Positions 22,373 through 33,589 of a stretch of 64,000 nt of DNA are shown piece by piece. This DNA comes from Collybiopsis luxurians FD-317 M1. Lineage: Eukaryota > Basidiomycota > Agaricomycetes > Agaricales > Omphalotaceae. The position numbers were made by a program, and so were the translations under genes. The stretch's first letter is position 1. Every line of letters starts with the position of its first letter. Location of the stretch: assembly GCA_000827265.1 (NCBI GenBank), contig KN834878.1, forward strand, positions 24,198-88,197. The letters run 5' to 3'. The notes beneath the pieces were generated by a model, which saw only the letters and a list, made by a program, of their open reading frames with translations, had not been told where the DNA came from and ran no database searches.

Positions 22373-22693
22373 TGTTACAAAATCATTTTCTTTTCTTTTT
22401 ATTTTCCATTCTTTGGGTTTTACCATTGTTTCAGTTACCATTATTTAATGATCAGATTGTTTATTATTGACAACAGACTAACAATAAGGAAGACATATGT
22501 ATTATGATTGGAGATCATTTCATGACACTTTTAGTACTTACATTTACGAACCCTTTAACAATAGTCGTATAATAATTATTATTCTGAACAGTATAAATAC
22601 TTGTAGTTTTAGTAGTTTATTCTTTAGCTTCAATCTCATCTTTTCTCCTGTATTCTCTACTTCCTTTATATACTTGTTTTTTGATTCTTGACA
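22373..22693 (+). repeat. LTR of a Ty3/gypsy element (plus copy)
   Basis: A 321-bp LTR starting TGTTACAAAATC and ending TTCTTGACA. It is about 90% or more like 29989-30308 in inverted orientation. Here it lies between two F-box gene pieces, so it behaves as a solo LTR. No clear target duplication was found. Confidence 0.75.
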
Positions 22694-22772
22694 TGACGCC
22701 TAGTGGACTTGACACAATACTGAGGGCCTTTGCTGCTATATCTCGGTAGTTGAGTTTACAGTCGCTGACAGA
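22694..22772 (+). pseudogene. F-box/LRR gene, third piece (79 bp, duplicated)
   Basis: Reads TPSGLDTILRAFAAIS then LSLQSLT, the same as the start of the inverted fourth piece ending at 29988. Homology stops abruptly at about 22772, so this is either a rearrangement breakpoint or a converted tract. Confidence 0.65.
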
Positions 22773-23520
22773 AGATTGAAGCTTGTATATACTACTCATC
22801 ACACTTTTGAAGCTCTTACCTTTATGCATTGTGCATTTGATGTATACTGACCTATCATTTTAACTCCTACTTTGTATCTTTGGAACTGTTGTATTCCAAG
22901 CTCTAACTCCTAGCCCAGTATAGCTCCTTAAATGTGGAGGTTATTGGTAAACTAGTGCAACTTGAGTGGACAGAACTGACCAGAGCAATCAAAGTCTGCA
23001 CTGTGAAACCTCAGGGGTCACTGGTAAACTTAGTAAATCCAAGCTGCCCTGGGCAGGGAATCACTTTGCACCTTACCTTCACCAATACATTGTGATTCCC
23101 TACATTCTATCTGTGTTGATATTACATAAGCACCTAACCCTTTATTACCTACATTTTCTCTACATCGCCCTTGAGTGAAGGGTGGCGCACTCTTGGATTT
23201 TATTTTTTCTTTACAACACACTATCTCTGACTATCAAAGTAATTGCACCATTTGTTTCAACCTTTGTGTTGGCATAACTGCTTAAAAAGGGTGTGTAACA
23301 TTGAGACCGACATGCTGTGCAGTGGTAGCATATAGCATTAGTTTCTAATCTTCAGAGAAGAACTTTTGCGATGAGAGACATAGGCCTATTCCAAGTTAAA
23401 GGCAGCTTGTTCTACTCAGCAAGAGTTAGAGATAGTTGGACCGAAGTCATGCCTCAGACTTAAAAAGTGGCGAATTCTTCAAGATTTTCTCAGTATTGAA
23501 ACCCTTTACCCACTATTCCC
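22773..23520. other. Unassigned stretch before the gypsy Gag
   Basis: CpG-poor sequence without a recognisable gene; short LRR-like scraps are possible (for example FEALTFMHCAFD at about 22807). No LTR or primer-binding site for the following gypsy element was identified. Confidence 0.35.
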
Positions 23521-23523
23521 TCA

Positions 23524-26500
23524 ATGTCCTCACATTCCTCTTCATCTCAATCATCCTCATCTTTACCTACACCATTCATCATGCCTTCACCCTCTATGCA
23601 CACTGGTCCTGTCCCAACTGAACCAATCTCAGACATGGAGAACACAGAGAACAAATGGCAACCATATGCTTTTGATCCATCTTCTGAAATGTTTGAACAA
23701 TGGATTCATAATAATTTTAAAACAATTTCAACAACAGTGTCTCAGGAAGAATACTGGGAGCTGTTCAGTTGATGATTCAACAAACCATGCCAGGAGGATC
23801 AGAACTGATCACCACCACCACTACATCCACTCTGAGTGCACCCAGACAATCGGCATCACCAATTGACTTGAGGAGTTTTACAACTTCTCCAACAGGAAAA
23901 TCTTTGTTGAAGGAACTGCCAGTCTTTGACGGTAACAAGGATATGTTTAAGGAATGGCAAAGGAAGCTATTCATTTACATTTGAGACCTGAGGAATAAAG
24001 TTTCCTCAGACAATGAGTGTATTGATATTGCACTCTCGTATATTGAAGGACCAAAAGTTCAGGATTGGATCTAGAACTTACACAATTCTTACTATGGCAA
24101 GAATTGGGAAACATGGGGAATCACCTGGTTGTGGTTCAAACAAGTGCTCAATCACCAGTTCTTGTATAGGGTTAGGGTCAATAAAGTGCAGGAAGAATTC
24201 AAGAGAATCTGGCAGAGGGCAGGAGAGAAGGCCGCAGATTTCTTTACTCAATTCAAAATCTGTGTCAATACAGCACAATACAACAAAGCAGACACATTTG
24301 TTGTGAAATGATTGGAGAGAATCATTAATCCCAAGATCATAGATCAGATTTTTGGAAGTGACCAGCAGTTACCGGTAGGATATGATGCTTGGAAGGAAGC
24401 GATCATTGCAATAGATGAGATGTGGGAAAGAAGAAGAGAATCACAGAAGGCCTGGGGCACTTCTTGGATTAATTGGTTCACAGGTTCAGGATTAGGCAGA
24501 TCAGCAAATACAGCTCAGACTCAAACTCCTCAACAGACTACTCCAGTTGTACAACATACAACACCGGTTCAAGATTGATGTGATAGTACTGGTGTTACAT
24601 TTGGGGGTGCAGGTTGTCCTATGGATTTGGACAAAGCTCGTTCAGAAGGACAATGCTTCCGCTGTGGTGAGAAAGGCCACTTAGCACGTAATTATACCAA
24701 ACCATGCCAGCAAACTGTTCAATCTCTGGAAGTAAATACAGAGTCTAATGACAGGGGAGTACAGAGTACTATGACCAATATTTGGCAAATGTTTTCCTCT
24801 TTGAATGATGAACAGCAAGTGACACTTGCTAAAGAATTGGGTTTTGTCTTAACTCTGCAGTAGATACAGGTTCTGTGGAGTTAGCTTCAATTACAGACAA
24901 TATTTCAGATAATTATGTAGATAGTGGTATTGTATATACAATAGATACTACTTATCAGCAATCTACTAATTTATTGTCCAAATCAAGTGAAAAGCCTGTA
25001 AGACATAAACCATGTTCACCAGAATGGCTTAACCAAATTCTTCATTCTACACAAATGCTGAGAGCAGTTGGACACTTAAGAGCATGGATGCTGAATTGGA
25101 GAGAACAAGAAGCAACAGATCAAACGGTACTGGCAATTCAATGACTGACTAATGATGATGCTATTACAGCAATAAAAAGTCTTAAGCGCAATAAGAAATT
25201 TGTCCAAGGAACAAAAGGACAGGATCTTAAACTTAATGTCATCATAGAAAATATCAAAAATGATAATTGGATTACAGCAAATGCATTATTGGACAGTGGA
25301 GCAACAGGATCTTGTGTAAACAGAGATTTTGTTGAATGTCATAATCTTACTGTTCAGAAACTTCCAATTAGAATGCTGGTATACAATGCAGATGGTTCTC
25401 TCAATGCTGATGGATCTATAGAAGGATTTACTGAATTACAAATGACAATTGGAGACCATACAGAAAAGATTGAATTAGCCATAACCAATCTTGGAATATG
25501 GATATATTCTTAGGTCTCAATTGGCTTTGTTTTCATAATCCATCAATAGACTGGAAAGAATCACTGATAACATTTGACCAATGTCCCAATAAATGTGGTT
25601 ATAATCCTTGGTGGATCACTCTGGAAGAACAATCAATTCATAGACTTTCAGAGGGAGACAGATTGTTTATATTTGACTGGGAAGGCTATGTGACAAATAC
25701 TAGCCATCTTTGATCCATAAAAATGTTGAATAATACAGCAGATTATTACATACAACAATTTCCTGCTGTATTGAATAAACAAGGATTTGACTCATTACCA
25801 GATAGACAACCGTGGGATCATGCAATAGAACTGACACCTGGATCAAAGCCTGTAGACTGTAAAGTCTATCCTCTTAATCTGAATGAACAGAAGGCACTTG
25901 ATGAATTCCTGGAAGAGAATCTGAAATCTGGATGAATTAGACCATCTATGTCACCAATGGCATCACCATTCTTTTTCATAAAGAAAAAAGATGGTAGTTT
26001 ACAACCTGTCCAAGATTATTGGAAGCTTAATGAAATGACAGTCAAAAACCATTATCCTCTTCCATTAATACAGGAACTTATTGATAAACTTAAAGGCACT
26101 AAAGTATTCTCCAAAATGGACATAAGATGGGGATACAATAACATTCAGATAAAAGAGGGAGATGAATGGAAAGCAGCTTTTAGAACCAATTGAGGACTTT
26201 TTGAACCGACGGTTATGTTCTTTGGACTTACAAATTCACCAGCAACATTTCAGGCTTTTATGAATTATATATTAAAGCCTTTAATTGATGAAGGACATGT
26301 TATAGTATATATGGATGATATTCTGGTATTTAATGATGACATCAAAGAACATCAGAAAATAGTCAATAAAGTACTCTGAATTCTTGAAGAAAATAAACCC
26401 CAAGGATAGATTAATTGATGAAATTCAAAAGAACATCCAAATGATAGATCCTTATGTAATGGATATGCTAAAAGCAGGAAACAAAGATTGGACTTTCAAA

Positions 26501-27334
26501 GATGATGTGTTTTATTGGAAAAACCAGATTTATGTCCCAAAGAATCAGGAACTTTGAGGAAAGATCATTAAAGTTCATCATGATTCAATACTCGCCGGAC
26601 ATCCAGGACAATATAAAACATAGGAACTCGTTACTCATACTTATTGGTGGCCTAATGTAAATAAAGACATAGCTCGATATGTAAAAGGATGCGAGAAATG
26701 TCAAGCCACAAAAGTACATAGAATGAAACCAGTCGGATCACTTAAACTGCATGATATACCATCAGAACCATGGGAAACCATTGGAACAGATCTTATTGGG
26801 GAATTACCAGAAGCTGGAGGATATAACGCTATCGCTGTTGTAACTGATAAATTTACAAAAAGACTCAGACTTTTTCCTACTAGTATGAGTCTTACATCAG
26901 AAGGAATGGCTAAAATATATTGTGATAAAATCTTTCCACTTCATGGATTACCTCAGAAAATCATTCATGATAGAGGACCCCAATATCATTCTCAATTTAT
27001 GAAGGAACTATACTGATTATTGGGTATTGAAGCAAATTATATGACAGCTTACCATCCTAGAACCAATGGACAGTCAGAACAGACAAATCAGGAGATAGAA
27101 CATTATCTTTGTCAGTTTATAAATTATCATCAGAATGACTGGTTACCGTTGATGGAATTTGTATACAATGATCAAGTACATTCAGCTACACATGTTACTC
27201 CTTTCTATGCCGATAATGGACAACATCCATATAAAGGAACTGCTCCTAAACTCCATTCCAATAATCCCACAGCACAGGCATTTGCAGAACAGATAGGGAA
27301 AATAAGAGAGGAAATAGGATCTGCACTTATATGA
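23524..27334 (+). pseudogene. Ty3/gypsy Gag-Pol, decayed (element 1)
   Basis: Domains in order: Gag (KELPVFDGNKDMFKEWQRKL, 23911), zinc knuckle CFRCGEKGHLARNYTKPC (24657), aspartic protease (LLDSGATGSCVN, 25288), reverse transcriptase ([42 protein letters not shown] with the catalytic MDD at 26320), and integrase (HHCC zinc finger about 26577-26702, GTDLIGELP, HDRGPQYHSQF, TNGQSEQTNQEI). The thumb and RNase H part is deleted between about 26400 and 26410. There are about a dozen in-frame stops. Most are TGA where Arg is expected, as in SG-R-IRPS and TN-R-GLFEP. There is also a frameshift near 25500. It ends after the integrase core; the chromodomain part is missing here. Confidence 0.85.
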
Positions 27335-27492
27335 TTGAGTGGCATTTTTTTTCTTTTTGCATTATCTTTTATCTTACCTTGATTACATATGTATACAACA
27401 TGTAGCTACTTTCCCACACCTCCCGCCACCATTGCAGCATTATCTTTTCTTTAAACTTGCCAGAAACTTACTGCATGATGGGAGAAATACCC

Positions 27493-27784
27493 AAAAATGG
27501 TAGTTGGACCCAATGATGACCCACTTATTGGAACTTGAAGTCCCAATAAGGTCCCAATTTCTTTTTCAGCCATAAAAGATATGCTTTTACATGCGTAAAA
27601 GGGCTTCTTTCATGTGTGTAAAAGCACATTGTTTTCAGGCAGGATTTACAGTGCAAAAGGAATTTAATTTCTTTTCCTTTGTCAAGCAAAATTGGGTCCA
27701 AAAAATATGTTGAAAAAGTCATACTTTTTCCTATATATTTTATGCATCATTTTTTGCATGTAATTTTTTGGGTTCTGCATAGTG
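27493..27784 (-). repeat. CACTA-type terminal repeat, displaced end
   Basis: A 292-bp sequence that on the minus strand starts CACTATGCAGAACCC. It is a close copy of 30937-31227 in the same orientation. The adjoining GAG (27785-27787) is the complement of the CTC next to the other copy, as expected of a 3-bp CACTA target duplication after an inversion. Confidence 0.75.
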
Positions 27785-28530
27785 GAGGAATGGCATATCT
27801 TATCTTTTTCCATTATGTTAAATAAATGGATAAGATATGATAATACTAGCCACTAATAGATATTTCAAGTTTCCTGCATTCAATGTTCAACATTCAACTG
27901 TCCTGAGTAGACTCAAGCATTCTCCAATAACTCATAAACTGAGCTAGTACAAAACATTGTTCTTTCTTTTGAGCTCACCTTAAAATTCAGTGCCCATAAT
28001 GGCCTTTGTTCATTAGAGCTTTGCAGCTTTTAGCAATCTATCACATCTATAGATCTTTCAAATCCATCCTGTACTGACCACACTTATATGTGCTTCTTTT
28101 GGCAATCCTCCAACCTGAAGAAGATGATGAGCAAAATTACTCTCTTGCACTGAGAGCAGTTGGCCAGCCACAGATGAGCCTTCCTAGCTCGTACATTGAT
28201 GTCTCAGAATTTATTGTACAATGAAGGCTGCCTTGGAGTCTAGAGCTGCTGAGAACTCATTTCTGTGACCTGGAGCAGCATGTTATTTCTTGTATCAATA
28301 TGCTCGCCCACATCCTGACTATTGATAATAGATTGGCCTCAGCAGGGGTTTCATATGGAATCCAGTTCCATAGGTGCGGCTTGCACTGAGAGTGGAGACC
28401 CTTTCTATTGTGGCCTTTGTGAATTCTCTGCCAGTTTCACCACTCGCTGCTGGGGGCATCTTTAGGATGGTCAAATCTTGCATTGTACCAACTACTATGT
28501 CCTCAGCATCTTCTCATATGGCTCTCCCAA
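27785..28530 (-). repeat. Inverted, CpG-poor copy of the DNA upstream of IND1
   Basis: Matches 46050-46760 in reverse complement along about 700 bp, for example GGAACTGGATTCCATATGAA near 46160 and 28360. Differences are rich in CpG losses in this copy. The reading on the minus strand has GREFTKATIERVSTL but many stops, so coding is unproven. It lies downstream of the F-box/LRR remnant, as part of a duplicated F-box-to-IND1 segment. Confidence 0.75.
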
Positions 28531-28934
28531 GCAAACTCATGGAGTTGCAACTAACTGTAAGCTCAATTGCCTAGGATGACAAAGCTAGGGAGATAAAAGA
28601 AGTGTACTGACATGTTTCTAATCTCCTTCAGCCTCTTGTGGCATCTGGGCTCAGTCTCAAAATGTAAAAACATATTGTTAAAAGGCTATAGCTACCCTGG
28701 CTACATAGTTTTGTTCAGCATGACAGTGTTTTGAAAATATACTTGATTCTTCCTTCTGGTTGAGGTTTGAGATATTTGTGGTAATATAGAAGCCAGGGGA
28801 GCCTCCATATAGAAATGTGCCAGTCAAAATGCATCATGAGCAGTATATAAGCTCCAGCATTGGCTTGAGATTCATAACTGTCAGTAAGTATATGCTTGAA
28901 ATTGAGAAGGTACTAACACTGAGTGGATTTGCTA

Positions 28935-29988
28935 TGCATTACAAAGCTCAAGTTTCAGCCCAGAAGCTACAGAAGGTCTTAGCTCAGCACAAATATGCAA
29001 AAATACCCTATCTATCTCTCCCAAAACATAAGACTCATCATTATCTTCATCATTGTCCACTTCAAGTGTAACATACATGGAGAATTCCTGCAGAACAGAA
29101 ACACCAGGAGGTAAAACTTGCTCTGCAGCAACTCTGGATTCAAGCATTGTGACAATGTCCCAAGCAAGATGATGGAAAGGGCCCAGATCTGAACTGTTGC
29201 TATTGATTTGGATCACTAAGCATTGTAGATTCAGTCCAGGGACTGTCTCATGTGCATCCTATGAGAGGGTCAGATGGAAAAAGAAGGTTTTAACATCATC
29301 CTGGAAGTTGCCATCTTCATAGTATGCAACAATGGTGAGTTCATCAACAGAGGGGTGAGTAAGGATGAATCTACTGCTTCATCAGCTACACCTATATGCA
29401 CAGTGAGCTCCTGCAATGTGACTTGTGACCAAAAAACCATGGACAATATTGCCTCTATAGTATCTTTAGGTGTCTCCAGTCTAGTGTCCAGCAGGAGATT
29501 AGTCAGATAAGGGGCATACAGAGACTCCCATGCTTCTGCAGGACAATCCTCCAAGGTAACAAGCAGTCGACACAAATTAGAGACATAGAATGTATCACGG
29601 GAGTCAGTGTTGGCAGTAAAACTGGAAGCTGCACTCAACTTGCATGCCTCAAGTGAGGGCATGCAAGCAAAGAATTGCCCAGCAGAGGCACCTGAAAGTT
29701 TGAAAACTTCAAGCACCTTCAAAGAAGTAAAGTTGCACTGACAAAAGTCTGGCCAAGAAGATTTGACCCTGGATGCCTGGATGGTTTCTAGATGTGGACT
29801 TTGAATGATTATCAAGATAAGATCCAATACTGCTGTTGAATAATGGACAAAGTGAAGATGTTTAAGACTCAAGAAAATGGGTGGAGCATCAGTGGATTGC
29901 AGCCAGTAGAATGTCAGCGACTGTAAACTCAACTACTGAGATATAGCAGCAAAGGCCCTCAGTATAGTGTCAAGTCCACTAGGCATCA
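28935..29988 (-). pseudogene. F-box/LRR gene, fourth piece (inverted)
   Basis: The leucine-rich-repeat half of the F-box gene begun at 13524, now on the minus strand. It starts MPSGLDTILRAFAAIS (29986), then LSLQSLTFYWLQSTDAPPIF, SLKHLHFVHYSTAVLD, SPHLETIQASRVKSSWPDFC, FACMPSLEACKLSAASSF, VTLQELTVHIGVADEAVD and a C-terminal block PPGVSVLQEFSMYVTLEVDN. The acidic stretch DNDEDNDESYVL and the end VASGLKLELCNA near 28935 match the usual C-termini of this family. There are few stops: one TAG near 29936 and breaks around 29220-29270. The 5' border is an LTR. Orientation opposite to pieces 1-3 shows an inversion. Confidence 0.8.
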
Positions 29989-30308
29989 CATCAAGAATCA
30001 AAAAACAAGTATATAAAGGAAGTAGAGAATACAGGAGAAAAGATGAGATTGAAGCTAAAGAATAAACTACTAAAACTACGAGTATTTATACTGTTCAGAA
30101 TAATTATTATTATATGACTATTGTTAAAGGGTTCATAAATGTAAGTACTAAAAGTGTCACAAAATGATCTCCAATCATAATACATACATTTTCCTTATTG
30201 TTAGTCTGTTGTCAATAATAAACAATCCAATCATTAAATAATGGTAACCAAAACAATGGTAAAACTGAAAGAATGGAAAAGAAAAGAAAAGAAAATGATT
30301 TCATAACA
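29989..30308 (-). repeat. 3' LTR of a chromodomain Ty3/gypsy element
   Basis: On the minus strand this starts TGTTATGAAATC directly after a polypurine tract (GAAAGGGGGTAA, 30309-30320) and ends TTGATTCTTGATG. The LTR-plus-79-bp unit is repeated in opposite orientation at 22373-22772. Confidence 0.8.
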
Positions 30309-30790
30309 TTACCCCCTTTCTAAGGCACAAACTCTGTTTTGTGCAAACCTAATGACCATATTCTCCATTGATAAAGTAGTCAATATTGGTTCCATTAAAT
30401 ATTTTGGTATTGGACAAAAAAGTTCCTTAGGAAATTTTGACATAGGAATTTCCATTTTAACCTGTTGTTGTCATATTGGTCTAGGTTTTGTTGGAAATTT
30501 ATTATGGAAATTCTGTACCGCTTTCTTTGCATTAGTGATATTAAGTTGCAGCTCCCAAGTCCTTTTGTGTGGTCTGTATCCTTTCCAATCCACCTTATAC
30601 CATATCTTTCCTTTCCAATCCTTTTGCAAATCTACTATCTCATTCACTTCATACTCTGGTTCTTGTCTCTTCACTTCTTCAGGTGGTGGTCTTGTATTCT
30701 TTGGTTGTCCAGGGAATTCCGGTTCATGATAAGTTGTAAGGAGTTCTTCATGAAACACTGGATGAATATTTTTCCATGACTTTACTTACC
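30309..30790 (-). pseudogene. Chromodomain end of a Ty3/gypsy Pol
   Basis: The minus-strand reading has NIHPVFHEELLTTYHEPEFP, PPPEEVKRQEPEYEVNEIVD and then KDWKGKIWYKVDWKGYRPHK, TWELQLNITNAKKAVQNFH. This is the C-terminal chromodomain of chromoviruses, which directs integration to marked chromatin. The aromatic residues of the fold (Y/W/W) are present. Upstream Pol sequence is missing beyond about 30790. It is followed by the polypurine tract and 3' LTR. It may come from the same family as element 1, whose Pol lacks this part. Confidence 0.82.
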
Positions 30791-30936
30791 AGGTATCATC
30801 GAACTAGAGCCAGCTGGCTATTCAGAACCACTCATCAAGTAGCCTTTTGTCATTTGGTGTTCATTTCATTTACAACTGATTTTTATTGACTATCTGATGG
30901 CCTGACCATTTCTGGTAGCCTAAGTATGCCTTGACA

Positions 30937-31227
30937 AAAATGGCAATTGGGCCCAACAATGACCCACTTATTGGGACCTGAAGTCCCAATAAGGTCCCAA
31001 TTTCTTTTTGAGCTGTAAAAGATATGCTTTTATGCACATAAAAGGGCTTCTTTCATGTGTGTAAAAGCACATTGTTTTCAGGTGGGATTTATACTGCAAA
31101 AGGAATTTAATTTCCTTTCCTTTGTCAAGTGAAATTGGGTCCAAAAAATATGTTGAAAAAGTCATACTTTTTCCTATATATTTTATGCATCATTTTTTGC
31201 ACGTAATTTTTTCAGTTCTGTGTAGTG
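30937..31227 (+). repeat. CACTA-type terminal repeat next to the IND1 pseudogene
   Basis: Ends TGTGTAGTG at 31227 and is followed by CTC. In the related intact site upstream of IND1 the sequence is CCTCCCTT, so CTC fits a 3-bp target duplication. Its partner is 27493-27784. Confidence 0.75.
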
Positions 31228-31728
31228 CTCCCTTCAATGCATACCTTTACCACCATGCTTTCACACTGGCTACATACCACACTTCCATCAACAAAACTTC
31301 AAGTGCAAATCTGATTCATTGGGAGGAGAAGTATGTTCCCTACAAACTTGAACCAGAACCACAATAATCCACTCGTCAGTTTGTCGGTTCTTCCTCTCTA
31401 GCTGCATATAACTTACCATCATCATTGCCTCAAGGACCCACACATTGGGCGGGTCACATGACCTTATGATGTAGCTTAGTATTAGGTGCTAACGGACTTG
31501 GCTGTTGAATGAAGCTCAACTTTGACTTTGCATTCACCAATAATAAATTTGTTACATTCTTTGTAAATATATTACAAGATCAACTACTTGAGTGAGCAAA
31601 AAGTGAGGGTTTTGCAGAGTTGCAGACTTGCACCTACTCCTCGGACATGTTTGGACCATGTGCCGAGCATGTCACTGCCCAAGCATGCCACTGCTACCCA
31701 CTGATTGATCCCCACTGTTGCCGCTCAC

Positions 31729-31890
31729 CCACTGCTCCCACCTCCTGCCCACTGCTCCCGCCTCCTGCCCACTGCTCCTGCCTCCTGCCCACTGCTCCTG
31801 CCTCCTGCCCACTGCTCCTGCCTCCTGCCCACTGCTCCTGCCTCCCACCCACTGCTCCCACCTTCCACCCACTGCTCCCACTTCCTGCCC
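31729..31890. repeat. 20-bp minisatellite (CCTCCTGCCCACTGCTCCYG)
   Basis: About eight units of CCTCCTGCCCACTGCTCCTG, nearly identical, inside Mutator-like copy A. Part of it reappears after the gap at 32292-32400. Confidence 0.9.
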
Positions 31891-32060
31891 AGTGTCCCCA
31901 TCTCTTGTCTGGACTTTGCCCAAGACTATTATCTCTACCACTGCAATAACCCAATGACAAGCTGTTGGCTGCATGTAACTTATACATTGTAAGTGAAGTC
32001 AAAGGAACAGATTGGAGTGGATTGGAGTGGATAATTGTCAGACTAGATCATTTTCAATAG

Positions 32061-32291
32061 NNNNNNNNNNNNNNNNNNNNNNNNNNNNNNNNNNNNNNNN
32101 NNNNNNNNNNNNNNNNNNNNNNNNNNNNNNNNNNNNNNNNNNNNNNNNNNNNNNNNNNNNNNNNNNNNNNNNNNNNNNNNNNNNNNNNNNNNNNNNNNNN
32201 NNNNNNNNNNNNNNNNNNNNNNNNNNNNNNNNNNNNNNNNNNNNNNNNNNNNNNNNNNNNNNNNNNNNNNNNNNNNNNNNNNNNNNNNNNN
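32061..32291. other. Assembly gap (231 N)
   Basis: Unknown bases. The 279 bp after the gap (32292-32570) repeat 31782-32060 exactly, so the gap probably sits in a falsely duplicated stretch. Confidence 0.95.
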
Positions 32292-33244
32292 CTCCTGCCC
32301 ACTGCTCCTGCCTCCTGCCCACTGCTCCTGCCTCCTGCCCACTGCTCCTGCCTCCCACCCACTGCTCCCACCTTCCACCCACTGCTCCCACTTCCTGCCC
32401 AGTGTCCCCATCTCTTGTCTGGACTTTGCCCAAGACTATTATCTCTACCACTGCAATAACCCAATGACAAGCTGTTGGCTGCATGTAACTTATACATTGT
32501 AAGTGAAGTCAAAGGAACAGATTGGAGTGGATTGGAGTGGATAATTGTCAGACTAGATCATTTTCAATAGTTATGTGCATATGTTTTGTTTATTACTTAT
32601 GAAAGAGGCAAAAAGTCTGGACAAAAGTACTTTGTAGACAATGGGCAGGAGGTGGGAGCAGTGAGTGAGAAGTGGGAACAGTGGAGATCAGGCAGGGATC
32701 ACCCTGCAGAGATCAGCAAGTGGGTAGTGGTGGCATGCTAGGAAATGATGGGCAGTGACATGCTCAGCACATGGTCTGAACATGCCTGAGGAGTCAATGA
32801 GGAGTAGGTGCAACTCTGCGACTCTGCAAAACCCTCACTTTTTGCTCATTCAAGTAGTTAATCTTGTAGTATAATCATAAAGAATGTAACAAATTTATTA
32901 TTGGTGAATGCAAAGTCGAACTTGAACTTCATTCAACAGCCAAGTCTGTTAGCACCCAATACTGAGCTACATCATCCAGGTCACATGACCTGCCAAATGT
33001 GCAGGTCCTTGAGGTGATGATTACCGTCTGGTCCATTCAGTAGGGCTTACCCCAAAATAATGCTCAGATACCTCCTCAGATCCTACCTGTAAAAACTTTG
33101 GAAAAAAAATGTAACTATGTACAATTGTAATTCAATGTACATTCAATAATGGTCAAATTCTTGACGCTTGAGTCTGACAAAAGATCTAGAAGTGCAGAAA
33201 TGACAACTCACATGACATGTGATCAACTTTCGCTTTGAGTCTTG

Positions 33245-33530
33245 TGCGGTCTGGTGATGGTCTACACGAGAGAGTGAGGAATAGAGGTAGGTGCTTCGCA
33301 AGAACTGGTGTAAACTGTCTCAATTCTGGAGAACCTGGGGGTATTCAAGTACATCGTCCTACTTATATACTGTAAGAGTCCATAGCAGTACCTAAAATAG
33401 CACTATATCCTTAAGGTAAATCATACATATGAGCATAGAGGCATAGGCATAGATAACATGGATATATGAGGTGATAAGATAATGATTAGATTTACCAAAT
33501 GAAGCAAGTAATGAGTAATATTCCATTACA
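33245..33530 (-). repeat. 3' LTR of gypsy element 2
   Basis: 286 bp, ending TTCCATTACA on the plus strand. Compared with the other LTR it has lost nine CpGs and kept one that the other has lost. Confidence 0.9.
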
Positions 33531-33589
33531 TATGCCCTCCAAAGATCATCCACAATGATCTTTCCATCCTTCCAAATGTATCATTGCGT

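Larger units (their letters stand above)
31421..33020. mobile_element. Mutator-like nonautonomous element, copy A (with gap)
   Basis: Long inverted ends: left ATCATTGCCTCAAGGACC, right, reversed, TCATCACCTCAAGGACC, continuing inverted for more than 250 bp. The flanks TTACCATC and TTACCGTC (31413-31420, 33021-33028) are an 8-bp duplication with one mismatch. The paralogous site at 46940-46958 has one copy and no insertion. The interior is a minisatellite and a gap; no gene. Confidence 0.8.
31228..33080 (+). pseudogene. IND1 pseudogene: exon 1, intron 1 and start of exon 2
   Basis: Copy of 46764-47005. Exon 1 begins at ATG 31255 (MLSHWLHTTLPSTKL against [15 protein letters not shown] in the working gene), with [10 protein letters not shown] conserved and a TGA inside. 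The intron is interrupted by a Mutator-like element (31421-33020). Exon 2 resumes at about 33039 with GLPQNNAQIPPQI and homology ends near 33080. The working copy has nine CpGs in the first about 165 bp and this copy keeps one of them. Confidence 0.85.

Noticed and set aside
28374..28574. Plus-strand ORF in the inverted IND1-upstream copy
   Set aside because: The homologous CpG-rich copy at 46 kb does not conserve this frame.
31729..31890. CRISPR-like array
   Set aside because: The 20-bp units abut with no unique spacers; it is a minisatellite inside a transposon in a eukaryotic genome.
32012..32512. ORFs running through the 231-bp gap
   Set aside because: They consist mainly of unknown residues and minisatellite translation.
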